Source: Cheiracanthium punctorium
Taxonomy: Eukaryota; Arthropoda; Arachnida; Araneae; Cheiracanthiidae
Length of the DNA: 64,000 nt
NCBI GenBank assembly: GCA_038373885.1
Contig: JAWZYV010012514.1
Coordinates: 124,001 to 188,000, forward strand
Direction of reading: 5' to 3'
A program made the translations under genes and the position numbers. Below the pieces are notes generated by a model. It had not been told where the DNA came from and made no database searches. It saw only the letters and a list, made by a program, of their open reading frames with translations. This document shows positions 33,532 through 46,160 of this stretch, piece by piece (position 1 is the first letter of the stretch; each line of letters begins with the position of its first letter).

Positions 33532-33535
33532 TTAA

Positions 33536-34329
33536 AGCTTTCGGCACTAAAAATGAGGTATTATATGCACATATTTTTTTTTAACCGATTGAACTAGCAC
33601 TATTTTTTCCCGGCTCCATCACTATAATAGGTCACGAGCCGTCACTAGGACGTACTTATTTCGCAACTCTTAATCCTCACCTCCCGTAAAACTTTCTCGC
33701 ATTATTTTTGACACATCCTGTGCTCAAGACTTCATTATTTATGCATATATTATATATTTTAGTTCACCCTTCGAGGGTCATAAAAAGTATTTCTAAAATA
33801 AACGATACGCAACGAAACCATTCCTCATCTTTTACAGATCGAAACGACAGACGTCGTAATCAAATACTTATTCATGTGTGGAGAAAAAATAAATAAAATA
33901 AAATAAATGGAATATCTGTTTATTTCTCCGGGAATAAATGGCGAATTCAGAAAAATAAATCACTTCTCGCTGTGACGCATTTATATGCATTTATCTCGCG
34001 GAACTCTTGTTAAGTAAAGACATTATCCATTTTAATAATTTCGCCGACTGCGGGGGGGGGGTTCCTTCCATTTATAGTCCCCCCCTCCCCCCTATTTAAA
34101 TGCGCGCATTCGCGGGCCCCTCCTCATAAATTACGATTATTTTCATTTTTCACGAGGATGCGAGAAATGAACGCAGTATTCTAAACCACGTTAGATAAAT
34201 CGGCACAAATTCATTGGAAATAAAACACTGTCCAATACGACAGTTCTTTTTATGATAACGTCAAAACTGATTTCCGGCACCGAAATTTTATACTTCTTTT
34301 ACTTGGTATGAGGAAGTAAGATTAACTGA
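33536..34329. other. Unassigned interval
   Basis: AT-rich with a G run (34051-34060) and a C-rich patch. No gene seen. Confidence 0.45.
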
Positions 34330-34333
34330 TTAA

Positions 34334-34506
34334 CCCTTTGAGGCGAAACCCTTTCCCAATGCTGAATAAAGGCCAACCGTTGCCATCGCTCGACTGAACG
34401 ACCAGCAAGAGGGCGGACGATCGAAACGTTCATCGCGTGCCACAGATCGAGAGACCCTTTTTTGACGACAGCCAGCTGCCGTCAAAAAATTGTCTCCAGA
34501 TCTGTT
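34334..34506 (-). mobile_element. TTAA-A right-half fragment, inverted
   Basis: TTAA at 34330-34333, then CCCTTTGAGGCG and the right arm to just past the central palindrome (GACGACAGCCAGCTGCCGTC). The left half and outer TTAA are missing. Confidence 0.8.
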
Positions 34507-35751
34507 TCTTTCGAGATCTTTTCTCACACAAAATAAAACACTTCCACAGGCATAAATTCAGTGGAAAGTTACCAGGGAAATCGTAAACAGTCCCTCAAGA
34601 CTCGGCAAAGACGAATTGACACACAGGAATTTAAAACAAGGATTTTAAAATAAGCGATAATACCACTTCTATAGGGTCAATACAAAGCCGTAAGCATTCA
34701 CGGACATCTGTTCTCTGGACAAGCAGAAGCAAGACTGACAGGACCGGGGCAACGCGTGGGTGTTTATAGATGACGTAGAAGTTATTAGAAGGTTCCCAAA
34801 GGTTCCCCTTATAGCACGAATATTGATTACGTCAACGTCATAGGAGTGCAGCTGAATCAATACGCTATCATGTAATATTAATACTGGAAAACCAGCTTTA
34901 CAAGCCCCATTGGAAAAATCGCAAAAATGTCCGAAATGTCGCCAAACTTGACGCCAAAAATAAGTCCCCAAAAGTGAGGTTATCGAGGTCCTACGACCGA
35001 TATTTCTCGAGATTTCTAGAAAACGCTCTGTAAATCAACGGGGAAATCCAAAACTCCAGTTCTAGTTGACCGATTTTCATGCGACAAAATGCAAAATTTA
35101 ACTATTTGACCGGTAGAACACGAATTTTAAACTATTTTAAACCCAGAACAGCGGGTTGGGCCCGAAAATTCGTAACAATACAAATTCTGTTCTGTTGTCA
35201 TCGTTTCTTCCCCTCGTGGGTCTAGTACGGCCCCTATACACATGCAGGCAAGTTTAGTATCGAAAATGGTTTTTGTCATCGATCTGTAATCGATTCATAT
35301 TTTTAGTCATTCTTCATCGTTAAGCAAAGAAATTTCGTGTTTTCACGCTACGGCCACAACACGACATTTTCTTGTAATAAATGGAAAGATGACAAGAAAT
35401 TTTTCGTATCATTCATTTCAATCAGAGATGTGTTGCCTTGTAGTATATAATAAAGCCTCGTATTCAGGATCGTTAAATTACGATGTTATTGAAAAGAAGA
35501 GGAGATTTTCGGTATCCAGGGAGTTAGTTATCTATACGATGTTGTACTTGTATTATGATCGATACTTCTTGCAAGATCAATCAAATTTAATTTCTACAAA
35601 AGTATTGTGAATATTTTTGGATTGATTTATTGAACGTCGAATATTTAGATGTACGAACTTGAAAAGAGTTTGATTTCAGAGATTCTATTAATGGCGATGT
35701 CGTTTATCTCTCACCACCTTTATTGAAAATTTTCCCAAAAAAGCGACATAA
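34507..35751. other. Unassigned interval
   Basis: No recognised repeats or homology. The 100-codon minus frame at 34669-34971 has no motif I recognise. Confidence 0.45.
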
Positions 35752-36206
35752 AAGTATGCGACATAATTTTGCATATATTTAAATACTATTAGTTCACAAC
35801 AGCTTTAATCTATTATTACAATATTTCGTAAGCTGTAGAATATGCATCACGTGTATGTATTTACATGTGATTCATATATACAGGGTGGCCATAATTAAAC
35901 TGCAAGTGTTCAAGGGGTGCTGGAGAGAAAACTACCGAGACTATTCCAGTGAAATTTGGTATCTACACGTTTGAGAACATGCGCAAATCAAATATGAAAT
36001 AAAATCGCCATTTTCACCCGATAGATGGCACTGTACCGTATTTCAAAGCTCACCGGTGGCCTATACAACTTACAAAACCGATAGACAGAGCATAGTGACA
36101 TTCTAAGAGGCATATAAACAATATAACGCATCATTTACTGTTTATCAAAATTCCATACAATTCGCTTCGGTAATTAAATTTTTACAGTAACTATGTATCA
36201 AAAATG

Positions 36207-36279
36207 AGACGGAAATTTCATCACTAATCAAAAATTTCGGGGGGGATATATCCCGATATCCCCCCCTGCCTACGCCCTG
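36207..36279 (+). mobile_element. Right part of GGCGTAGCC-type hAT MITE
   Basis: GACGGAAATTTCATCACTAAT and CGGGGGGGATATATCCC, ending GCCTACGCCCTG, match 24700-24794. The left part is absent. Confidence 0.6.
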
Positions 36280-36415
36280 AAAGGGGTGAGAGATAAAATG
36301 ACATAGTCATTAAAAATGTGTCTCAAAAATGCTACATAAAAAAGCGACATAATTTTACATATATTAAAATATTGTTACAGTAGTGAAAAAACACTCAAAA
36401 TACTGGTGTTAAACG

Positions 36416-36651
36416 ATAAAGTAATTAAAAAACTTTGTAAAAAACACACATAAGAAGTAAAAGGAAAAAGGATACGCGTTTCGTTCAAAAAATGTTTTGA
36501 ACTTCTTCAGTCGAAGCTCTTCGACGTAAAGTGTTCTTTACGTCGAAGAGCTTGGACTGAAGAAGTTCAAAACAATTTTTGAACGAAACGCGTATCCTTT
36601 TTCCTTTTACTTCTTATGTGTGTTTTTTACAAAGTTTTTTAATTACTTTAT
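36416..36651. repeat. Long hairpin, 115-bp arms, 6-base loop
   Basis: 36416-36530 and 36537-36651 are near-perfect inverted copies around GTGTTC. Landmarks are AAAACTTTGTAAAAAACACAC, GGATACGCGTTTCGTTC and TCTTCGACGTAAA. The direct repeat ATTGTTACAGTA flanks the larger inserted segment (about 36371-36382 and 36651-36662), so the hairpin arrived as an insertion. It could be a foldback element or a hairpin RNA source. No coding sequence. Confidence 0.8.
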
Positions 36652-36800
36652 TGTTACAGTACTTCGTAAGCTGTAGAATAGGCATCCCATGTATTTTTTA
36701 CATATATTGTGAATATACTATTAGTTCACAACAGCTTTAATCTATTGTTACACTATTTCGTAAGCTGTAGAATAGGCATCCCATGTATTTTTCTATCAAT

Positions 36801-38731
36801 AGGTTACAATCCTAAAAATTTCAACATAGGGTTACCAGGCGAAATACACGAAAGATGAGAGATAAAATGACATAGTCAATGAATATTATCGTTTTAATAT
36901 GGCAATCATGAAACTAAAAAATGACGGGGGGTTCGGGGGGTCTACCCTAACGAGGCTCGAACAGCCGAGTTTTATATGTAATTCTTCTATATACAGGAGG
37001 TTGTAAATACACGTCCCCCTGTAGGAAGCATTCTACAGCTGAAACGGTTGAGCAGATGACCGCTCAATTTGTCATATTCACTGGACACGAGAGAATTCGA
37101 GGAAGTTTTTCTGAAAGTTTAGTTCAAATAATGTCCACTGCGTGGAGCTCTGCATTTGCAATCAGCTCAGTAAACGACCCAAATTAATTAGTAGATACTC
37201 AAAAACTGTTAAAAATTTGTTGAAATTGCTTGTGCAGTTTGGATGACCTATTTCCATCGTTAAATATGCTGTTTTGACATGCAAAACGCCATCTAGTGGT
37301 AGTTTTTGAACTATTTTTTTTTTTGGAAATTCTTTGATCGTATCTTATGTATAGTTTATATATCAAGTTGGGTTACAATCTGCTCTGCAGAGAAGCCAGT
37401 GTATAGGGGATGTACAATTATAACCACTTGCATATTAGCTCACAAGCATAAAATCAAAATGACTGGCCCGAATAGAGATTTAAAAAAAAAAAAAAAAAAA
37501 AAAAGAAGCTGGCAGAATTTTAGATTTTAATAAGCGATAGAGTTTTATTTTATTTAAAAAAGAAATAATGCAGAAAAAAATTATATGCAAGATTTACTTT
37601 GATTTCGTATTACTATTCATAAGAAAAAGAAACTGGAAGAATTTCAATCTCTAACTAGAATTAGATGCTGTTTTTATTTTGAAAAACTTGGTTCCATAAA
37701 ATTTAATGCCAAGATTCACTTTGATTTAGTATTGCTATTCATAAACGAACAACATTATATGAAGATGTGTTATTCTAGATAAATTATCTAATAAATGCAA
37801 GAAAAGATTTTATGGTCCATTGTTGACTTAAGAAAATGTATAGACAAACTTTTAAAAATCGGACAGCCTACACATCATTTTCCCTCTAAAATACTTCCTC
37901 CTCTTTCATTAATTTAAAATGACGTTATTTGTCTCTCGTACTATTTTTCCTTAAGCTAATTCGCTCAAACAAATTAACTTGCATAAAATTTTCAGTGCTC
38001 ATTTAAACTTCTGACCCCCCTTCCCCTACCTCAACATTTATCAATCTTCTAAAGGGATAAAATCCGAACTTTTCCTTGGCATGTTTTAAACAAGTCGTGT
38101 GAAAACAGATTTCAGCTGCAAAATTGCGAGAAGGGGGGAAAATTCATTCTCAACTTTGGGATATCGCATTTAACTTGTCATAGCTCTAGCTCCAAATTAA
38201 TAACACATCTCGAAGAAGAGGAAATTTTTATCGCAGATCGTTACTTTCTGTTTTTAATTGAGCGGCGGCGCTGTGTTGGTACGGGGCGCTTTAATGCTCT
38301 AAATGATAATTATTTACTCAGATCTTCAGTTCGAAAGTGTTCCGGGATTTTTGGCTACAGGTTATAATTACATCTTTTTCTCACTCATTTAACTCCGAAG
38401 CTGGCGACTTAAAAAGAGCAATAAAAAGGATTTTCCTTTCTCTGTTACTGCCGTATAAGATGTATTTTAGATAAAATTGGAAAACACGATACCTTCCATT
38501 GTTTTTAAACCAGTTGTTTTAAAAAATGTTGAAATGTTTAAAACTTTTTTTTAATTAAACAAAACGAAACAGACTCAAAAAAAAAAAAAAACACACTTTT
38601 TTAAAACGTTTGTTAAAATTCTCAGGACGTGTCACAATTATATAAGATAAGCAATTATTTTAAGTAACTGTTCCAAAAAATGACTCAATAAACGCGAAAC
38701 AAAATATTAGTATTTAAAATTGCTTATCTTA
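36801..38731. other. Unassigned interval with poly-A tract
   Basis: Holds a run of about 22 A (37483-37504) and CTAGTGG near 37293. No transposon ends or protein homology seen. The 74-codon frame at 37306-37530 ends in the poly-A run and is chance. Confidence 0.45.
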
Positions 38732-38975
38732 TCTATATATATAAAAATGTATGTTTGTGGGTATGTGTGTGTGTGTGTGTGTGTATGTGTGTTTGTATGA
38801 CGTTGAAAAACTCCAAAACCGTTTGACCGATCACCATGAAATTTGGTATACTTAAGTCTTTTGTCAAGGAGAATGTTTTTATCCTATCCATTTTCCTCTG
38901 GCTCACCGCTAGGTGGCGCTGCAGAACGTCGAATTCTATTCAACCGCTTGCCATGAAAATACCGTTTGACCTATC
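38732..38975 (+). mobile_element. Helitron 5'-end fragment
   Basis: TCTATATATATAAAAATGTATG, a (TG)n run, CCAAAACCGTTTGACCGATC and CCGCTAGGTGGCGCTGCAG match the interior and 5' end of the element at 29380-30427. The 3' end is not found. Confidence 0.55.
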
Positions 38976-40198
38976 TTGACGACCATTGTATGGCAGCAAT
39001 GCTGCCGGACAATAACCGTTTTCCCATTTCCGGTGTCGGAGGAAACGGTTAATTTCCGTTCACATGCTATCTTACGAAACGGTTTCTCTCCGTTATTTTC
39101 AGTCACAGAATTAAGGGTTTTTTCCGTTATTTTCAGGCAGGAAATTCTCTTTTTTTAAGTATTTGAGAAATGTATTTTTCTTTTTTCCCTCTATCCCAAA
39201 GAAGGATTTTAAGCATTATTGAAAATTACGGAATCAGGTTTTGTATAACATTTGAAAGATAGTATGCCTTATTTTTTAATAAGCGACATTATAGGACAAA
39301 ACCGGGTACCTGCATACTTCCAAAAAATAATTTATTTACCCTAGAATTTTTGAAACCAACGTTCTATTTCATTCAAATAGAAATTGAAGCACTTTATTCA
39401 TGCAGTTATTTTACACGTGAGAAAAAGCTGTGAAATTACAACCTTTCCACACATATATGTGTGTAGGTAGAATGGATACACAGCGTTAACAAAGTTTTTA
39501 CGCACTCTTAGTCGTTAATATATAGAATTAGTTTTTTTGTAACTGCACCACCAGCTTCAATAATAATATATATATTTTTAGGGGGTGGGATGGAGTTGGT
39601 CTGGTGCTAAAACACCAGAGTTGTTTTTAAAAAGTGTACATTCATGTGCATATAATAATATAAATAGTTCACGGTTAAAAATATGTTTGAATTATTCGTT
39701 TTCTTCATTTTTTATTATCAGATCTGTAATGTATGATTATTAGCCCGAGAAAATAAATTTTAAATCAAGGCAAATGTATTACATATATCTTAATACACTA
39801 TACAAAGAATATTTTTTTTAATAAATAGAATATAATTTGACTGTAGTCTCTAGTAATATAAAACGAATTCCCTGTACATTCAGAATACAGAAAAGTCATC
39901 ATGGTTAAATCAGCAACCAAATTTATTTACATGAATAAGGTAAAATAGTACTTACAGTTAGTTCTCTTCTTTGACTGGTGATATCATAACTTCATTTGTT
40001 TTACAACATCGACGAATAACTCAATCGTAAATCCAAATATCGTAAGAAACTATATGTCCATTAAAGCAAAATCTTTACCGAAAGCATCCCCTCCCTATTT
40101 AGGTTGAATTTATTTCACAACTATGAATATGAAGAAGATGCATTTGGTATTCGGATTTAAAATAAAATTATCTCAAGCGAATACACCGAGAAGTAAGC
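38976..40198. other. Unassigned interval
   Basis: AT-rich. CCGTTTTCCCATTTCCG/CGGAGGAAACGG-like words near 39020-39130 are locally repeated. No gene recognised. Confidence 0.4.
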
Positions 40199-40226
40199 AC
40201 CCACAGCAAAAACCCTTTAGCATTAA

Positions 40227-40736
40227 CCCTTTAACGCGGAGTGTTCCCGCTCTGGGAACACCAAACTCTGACGTTTTGACTGTTGCCGGTCGCGAAGAAT
40301 AGATTGGATTTCTATAAAAATAGTTGCGGATGACATAGCTCCACGAGAATCCTTTACTTTTTAGCCCGTCATTTCCCGTAAAAAAATGGTCACGATTCTT
40401 TTTAACAGCACTGACATCTGCTGAAAAATGGAAGAATGCGAGAATAGCTGGATAGATTGCCCAATGCTGAACAAAGGGCAGCCGTTGCCAACGCTCGACT
40501 TAACTACCAACAAGATGGAGGACGACCGAAACGTTCATCGCGTGCCACAGATCTAGAGACCGTTTTTATGACGCAGCTGGCTGTGCCGGCACAGGCAGCT
40601 GCGTCAAAATAAGGGTCTCTAGATCTGTGGCACGCGATGAACGTTTCGATCGTCCGCCATCTTGCTGGTACTTAAGTTGAGCGAAGGCAACGGCTTCCCT
40701 TTTTTCAGCATTGGGAAAGGGTTGCGCCTTAAAGGG
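40227..40736 (+). mobile_element. TTAA-A element, 510 bp
   Basis: TTAA at 40223-40226 and 40737-40740. Near full length with the GACGCAGC-type centre. The right arm of the duplication reads TTACTTAATGC at 54291-54301 (complement GCATTAAGTAA), an exact single-TTAA empty site. Confidence 0.95.
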
Positions 40737-42174
40737 TTAAGTAAAATACTATACTCCAATTATCTGCAGTCGTCTGTTACATGCGTAATGCGACGATATT
40801 TTTGTATGTTTAAGGGGTTTGCTCCAGCTTGAACAGCAGGCAGACTGGGCAACGAACATTTTGCATTCAAAATCGCTAAAATCAGCTTTGTGGGTATTAT
40901 TTTGATTATGAGCGGAATTGGCTCGGAGACATTTCATTAGGCCAAGTTCGCATTTGCCAGAAAGAGAACGGAAAAAGCCCTTTTAGAACTAAGACTTCAG
41001 AAGAATCACAGACACTTTTCGTTTTTCAACAGAACTTCGGTTAAAAAACATCAAAAATCCTTTATTCACCAATAAGGGAAATTCTCCCGTGAAAACCAGA
41101 TTGATATTGTCTGTGAAATTCAGATTTCTTATAGCAGTGAGTATAAGGTATAACATACTAGCTACGTTGTACGGGTGCAATTGGTGTCAGGTTATCATCT
41201 GCCGAAAAAAAATTGCCAGCTTTTGTAAGCCACTGACGGTACATGATCTGTTTATTTTTTCAGAAATAACGCACATTTTTAACTTGTATGCATTTTCCCT
41301 ATTTCTAACCGTTATAAGTTTGGCTGGATAAGGTTATATTTGCTTAAACATTTTTTCGTAATTTTGAAATATTTCATTAAGAAAAAAAAATATTATATTA
41401 ATTATTGATTAAAAATATGACATTTTAAACTGAATTATTATTAAAAAAAATAAATACATTCATTATTTAAAATTATGAATGCTGCCTAATGTTACTACTG
41501 TGCTCGTATAGTTTGCGGTAAATCAGCGCCATCTGCCGACACCTGCTTAAAAATCAAGGAAACTGTTTTCATTTATTTATTTTTCTGTATAAAAAGTAGT
41601 CTTATGTATTAATTCAAGGCATATAGAGCAACCTCGACATCTCTAACCTTCATATTTCGAAAAAAAAGTTTTTATCCTTACTGACTAATCCCCGTTTTAT
41701 TTCACCTTTCAATCTCGAAAACTCTATAGGTCGAATTTTTTTAGCGTCCCTTCAACTGAGAGATATCAAGGTTATATAGTCTAAGCCAGGGATGGGCAAA
41801 CTACGGCCCGCGGGCCAAATCCGACACGCCGGAAGGTTTTATGCGGCCCGCAATTGGAATTTTAATTAGCTAGTCCGACGGAAATTGAAAGAATATATAC
41901 ATTTTTATATTATACTAGCTGACCCGGCAAACGTTGTTTTGCCATATAAATTATTCCTAGGATTATTTTAGTAGAAAGAAATGACTAACTTATTGTAAGT
42001 GTGTGAGGATGTGGTATATGAGTGGAAGAGGCATGGAGCGCTGTGAACAATGCTGGAATATAAAAATAACACAATACCAAACATTTAAATTTTTAATTCA
42101 TTGTAATTTATTCTTTACATTTATATATATCGCTAATTACAATAATTTTACTGAAAAATAATATCAATCCCTTA

Positions 42175-42340
42175 ACGGAATAGAGTGAACAATATTTTTA
42201 GCTAACACAAACAAACTGCATGGTTTGCCCACTCGAGATCATGCCACGTATAATTGTCCGTGTGAAAAACATGGCGTGCTCAAATCTAACCCACAAACAA
42301 ACATAGTTTGGCCTTGAGACTTATTCATAGTCATTCCATA
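42175..42340 (-). pseudogene. Helitron PIF1-like helicase C-terminal fragment
   Basis: On the minus strand the sequence reads [10 protein letters not shown], then [17 protein letters not shown], a stop, SRVGKP and LFVLAKN. This is the conserved C-terminal block of Helitron Rep/helicase proteins (NKSQGQ...HGQLYVACSRV), a superfamily 1 helicase involved in rolling-circle-like transposition. The stop sits where the family has cysteine (TGC to TGA). Only about 55 codons remain; the rest of the protein is absent, so it is non-functional. Confidence 0.85.
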
Positions 42341-42692
42341 AAAAATTTTGTCAAAAAAAAAAAAATAATAATAAAAGGATGAAAATCTGAAACATTTTCA
42401 GATTTTAAATACACACTATAGCGCTATATATTAAAATCGTATCATAATTTATGCGTCGTGCCTATTTTTCTCTCATATTCCATTAAGTTGGAAAGTGTAT
42501 ATTATTCATGACTGTGCTGTATTTTTTTTCTTGTTTCGTAAAACCCATCTTTGGAATCGAAATCTATCTTAAAATCGTCTACTAAAACTATTTTACAGTA
42601 TTCGCCAAGTATATTACAACTACACTTCATCGTTTTATATATTGTTTCGAATGTGCATCATAATCCATGAATGTACCGGTTTGTCTTTCTTG

Positions 42693-43245
42693 GGTTGATT
42701 CCTACTTTAACGACTCTACTCTCGCCAAGGTGGCGATCATTAAACATATGCAGTTACAATGACAATTTTTTGCATTTATGTGGCAATCATAATTTAGAAT
42801 TAAAATGGCGATTTGGAACAACATGTAAGCACAGCATGCCGTTACATTTTTATTTATTTTTGATTGCCAATTAATGTAGTTGTAATAATAAAGTGTTTTC
42901 AAATTCCTTAACTGGTGCGTTTATTGCTAATTTGTTTACTTTAGTTTTCATCTGGTTCTTTTGGGAGTGCCGAAACGGTACGTACGTATTATGCCGGCGG
43001 TCACTTCCGCCAAACTACTTTTTCGTCAAATTTGCTGGCAAACTATTGCCAATCGTATTCCAAACCATCAACAATTTCATGTGCCCGGCATTTATCTTGG
43101 TGAAAATTGCTTGTCTTGGAGGACCGCCGGGATAATACGTAAGTACCGTTGAAACTTGTGCATTACTCCCAGAGACCCATGACTGCAAAGCTCGCCAAAG
43201 TACGGGTTGGCGAGAGTAGGGGGGGGCGTTAAAATAGGAATCAAC
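42693..43245. mobile_element. MITE with 9-bp duplication (Mutator-like?), copy 1
   Basis: TIRs of about 34 bp (GTTGATTCCTACTTTAACG...CTCTCGCCAA and inverse). A perfect 9-bp duplication TCTTTCTTG lies at 42684-42692 and 43246-43254. The uninterrupted site is visible in R1 units (for example 6528, GTCTTTCTTGTTC). Nine-base duplications with long TIRs suggest Mutator-like elements. No transposase. The overlapping frames at 42671-43269 are on both strands of this element. Confidence 0.8.
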
Positions 43246-43877
43246 TCTTTCTTGTACCATAAAACACATCTTTGGAATCGAAATCTTTCTTAAAATCGCC
43301 TACTGAAACTGTTTTACAATCTTCGCCAGGCATATTCGTCCTATAGGCATATTCATACTATGCCGCAAAGACATGAAATGGGAATCATAATCCATGAGTG
43401 TACAGTGTTTTCCTTTCTTGTTCCACAAAACACTTCTTCAGAATAGAAATCAATATTAAAATCGCCTAATAAAACTGTGTTACAATATACGCCAGGCGTT
43501 TTCTAACTGTACTCGAAATATATTTATAATAAATTGTCACGTTTTGGCTCCCCATTTAGCGATCCATTATCAAAAATTGCACATCCTTGTGCGACTTTCA
43601 ACATTTTATTATCGCCCCCCCCCTCTCCACGTTATCTGGCAAACACATTTGAAAAGGGACTCGATGCGCTAATGCCTAGACAAAAATCCTGATTGAACTT
43701 ATTAGCACTCTGGTGCTAAAAATTTTGAGGTGGACCGCCCTTGTGACTTAGGGGTATGAGACAAAATCATATTCGCAGACCTAACGAATATACATATAAA
43801 ATTTCTTTAAAATCGGTCGAGCCGTTTTGGAGGAGTATGGTAACTAACACTGTGACATGAGAATTTTATTTATTAGA

Positions 43878-44272
43878 TATACCCAATATGAGTTCAATCG
43901 AATGTACCGTTTAAACGCTAGAGCACTTTCAAGAATTTCCCCCCCATAAGCCATAATGTAAAAGAAATCTTTGTAGTAGCCCAGTAGAAAAACTATAAGT
44001 TCTATACACATCAAAATCAATGTCGGTCTTACGATGGTGGTTTATAACATATATACCCAATTTGAGCTCAATCGAATGCCCCGTTTAGGAGCTATCGTGT
44101 TCACTCACATACACACAAACACACACACACACACACACACATACAAACATACATCTCGTAAAAATAGCATAAATCAATTCAGAAGACCTCAAAACGTGTT
44201 AATACATCAAAATCTCGAAGTCGAATTTTTTTCATGATTACAATACTTTCCTTACAGGGTACATGTTCGGAA
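43878..44272 (+). repeat. R2 repeat with (CA)n tail, copy 2
   Basis: One R2 unit plus the shared tail (GAGCTATCGTGTTCACTC, CA run at 44104-44141, CTCGAAGTCGAATTTTTT, CATGTTCGGAAAG), as at 4821-5237. It separates the two Helitron copies. Confidence 0.6.
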
Positions 44273-45743
44273 AGAAAAAAGGATGAAAATCTGAAACACT
44301 TTCAGGTTTTAAATACACACTATAGTGCTATATATTAAAATCGTATCATTAGTTATACGTTGTCCCTATTTTTCTTACTTATTCCATTAAGTTTCAAAAA
44401 TGTATCATTATTTATGACTGTGCTGTATTTTTCTTGCTTGTTTCGTAAAACCCATCTTTGGAATCGAAATCTATCTTAAAATCGCCTACTAATATTTTTT
44501 TACAATCTTCGCCAAGTATATTACAAATATACTTCATCGTTTTATATATTGTTTCGAATGTGCGTCATAATCCATGAATGTACCGGTTTGTCTTTCTTGG
44601 GTTGATTCCTACTTTAACGCCTCGACTCTCGCAAAGGTGGCGATCATTAAACATATGCAGTTACCATGACGATTTTTTGCATTAATGTGGCAATCGTAAT
44701 TTAGAAATAAAATGGCGATTTGGAACAACATGTAAGTAAAGCATGCCGTTACATTTTTATTTATTTTGAATTGCCAATTAATGTAGTTTTAATAATTAAG
44801 TGTCTTCAGATTCCTTAACTGGTGCGTTTATCGCTAGTTTGTTTACTTTAGTTTTCATCTGGTTCTTTTGGGAGCGTTGAAACGGTACTTACCGTATCGT
44901 ACAATCGTATTCCAAACCATCAACAATTTCATGTGCCCGGCATTTATCTTGGTTAAAAATTGCTTGTCTTGCCGGACCGCCGGGATAATACGTAAGTACC
45001 GTTAAAACTTGTGCATAACTCCCAGAGACCCATGACTGCAAAGCTCGCCAAAGTACTGGGATTTTTTAGGTTGGCGAGAGTGGGGATGTTAAAATAGGAA
45101 TCAACTCTTTCTTGTACCATAAAACGCATCTTTGGAATCGAAATCTATCTTAAAATCGCCTACTGAAACTGTTTTACAATCTTCGCCAGGCATATTCGTC
45201 CTATAGGCATATTCATACTATGCCGCAAAGACATGAAATGGGAATCATAATCCATGAGTGTACAGTGTTTTCCTTTCTTGTTCCACAGAGAACTTCTTCG
45301 GAATAGAAATCTATATTAAAATCGCCTAATGAAACTCTTTTACAATATACGCCAGGCGTTTTCTAACTATACGCGAAATATATTTATAATAAATTGTCGC
45401 GTTTTGGCACCACATTTAGCGATCCATTATCAAAAATTGCAAACCTTGTGCGACTTTCAACATTTTATTAACTCCCCCCCCCCTCTCCACATTATCTGGC
45501 AAACACATTTGAAAAGTGATTCGACACGCTAATGTCTACACAGAAATCCTGATTGAAATGAATAGCACTCGGGGGCTAAACATTTTGGGGTGGACCGCCC
45601 TTATGATTTAGGGGTATGAGACATAGTTAAAAACCTATTCTATGACCTAACGAATATACATAGAAAATTTCATTAAAATTGGTCGAGTGGTTTCGGAGGA
45701 GTTAGGTGACTAACACTGGGACAGGAGAATTTTATATATTAGA
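44273..45743 (-). mobile_element. Second Helitron copy, 5' part only
   Basis: Repeats 42375-43877 with a shift of about 1.87-1.90 kb: R1 units, the same MITE insertion, CATTTAGCGATCCATTATC, GGTGGACCGCCCTT and the 5' terminus at 45743. It lacks the helicase remnant and the 3' hairpin, so it is a tandem duplicate of part of copy 1. Confidence 0.75.
44600..45105. mobile_element. MITE with 9-bp duplication, copy 2
   Basis: Same element at the same R1 position with the same TCTTTCTTG flanks (44591-44599, 45106-45114), so it was copied with the Helitron segment, not inserted anew. It is 47 bp shorter than copy 1 through an internal deletion near 44895. Confidence 0.75.
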
Positions 45744-46160
45744 TATCCATATTAAGAATTATGAAGATGGCTTGCAAAAAGTGCATTTTGAGTTCGATCG
45801 CATATTTCAAGATTTCAGTGCCTTTCAAACAGAATTGGATATTTTGACCATGACTTTCAACGTAAATTGCGAAGCAGTGAGGTCCGATTTGCAGCTTGAA
45901 TGAATTGAATTGCAATCTAACAATCCTCTCATCTCAAGCAGTTCTTTCTAAATAGGCCACAGTTTTACATATCATGATCGAAAGTAAGTTTCCCAAATTG
46001 AATATCTCACGCCCAGAAAATTAGTGCTATGTTGGCTTCATCTTATATATGTGAACAAGTGTTTCCAACTGTGAACCTTAGAGAGAATTCATTCAGAAGT
46101 AGACTGACATTGAGCCCCGTTCCTCAGAATCAGTGCATCTCACACCGAACCTCAATATAA
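45744..46160 (+). pseudogene. GTF2IRD2/ZBED-like hAT transposase C-terminus
   Basis: Starting right after the Helitron end, the frame reads EFDRIFQDFSAF, FNVNCEAVRSDLQLE, a stop, then IELQSN, matching the ...RF.DF...FPFN.....P..LQLELIELQ.. block of this hAT group. About 110 bases later, after frame changes, MLASSYICEQVFPTVN and RSRLT match the ...M.S.FGS.Y.CEQ.FS.MN..K...RSRLT dimerisation motif. Stops and frameshifts show that it is dead. The N-terminal zinc finger and catalytic DDE region are not visible, presumably lost when the Helitron entered. Confidence 0.75.

Larger units (their letters stand above)
35752..36800 (+). repeat. Diverged tandem unit (CGACATAATTTTGCATAT...) with insertions
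   Basis: ACAGCTTTAATCTATT, TTTCGTAAGCTGTAGAATA and GGCATCCCATGTATTTTT recur near 35800, 36660 and 36730. The first copy is followed by CAGGGTGGCCATAATTAAACTG (35881), the possible start of another element. The second is split by the hairpin at 36383-36648. No coding sequence. Confidence 0.55.
41914..43877 (-). mobile_element. Helitron with helicase remnant
   Basis: The minus strand starts TCTAATAAATAAAATTC at 43877 and ends at 41914 with CTAGT. The end follows the hairpin GGCAAAACAACGTTTGCC and GGGTCAG. These are classic Helitron termini. The interior has R1 repeats, a 9-bp-duplication MITE (42693-43245) and the PIF1 fragment. It lies inside the hAT at 41787. Confidence 0.85.

Noticed and set aside
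35881..36200. Complete element starting CAGGGTGGCCATAATTAAACTG
   Set aside because: It looks like a transposon tip, but I could not find an inverted partner or a target duplication.
37483..37504. Poly-A run as a retrogene tail
   Set aside because: No upstream gene-like sequence and no flanking direct repeat were found.
42175..42340. Working helicase gene
   Set aside because: Only about 55 codons remain, with an in-frame stop at a conserved cysteine.
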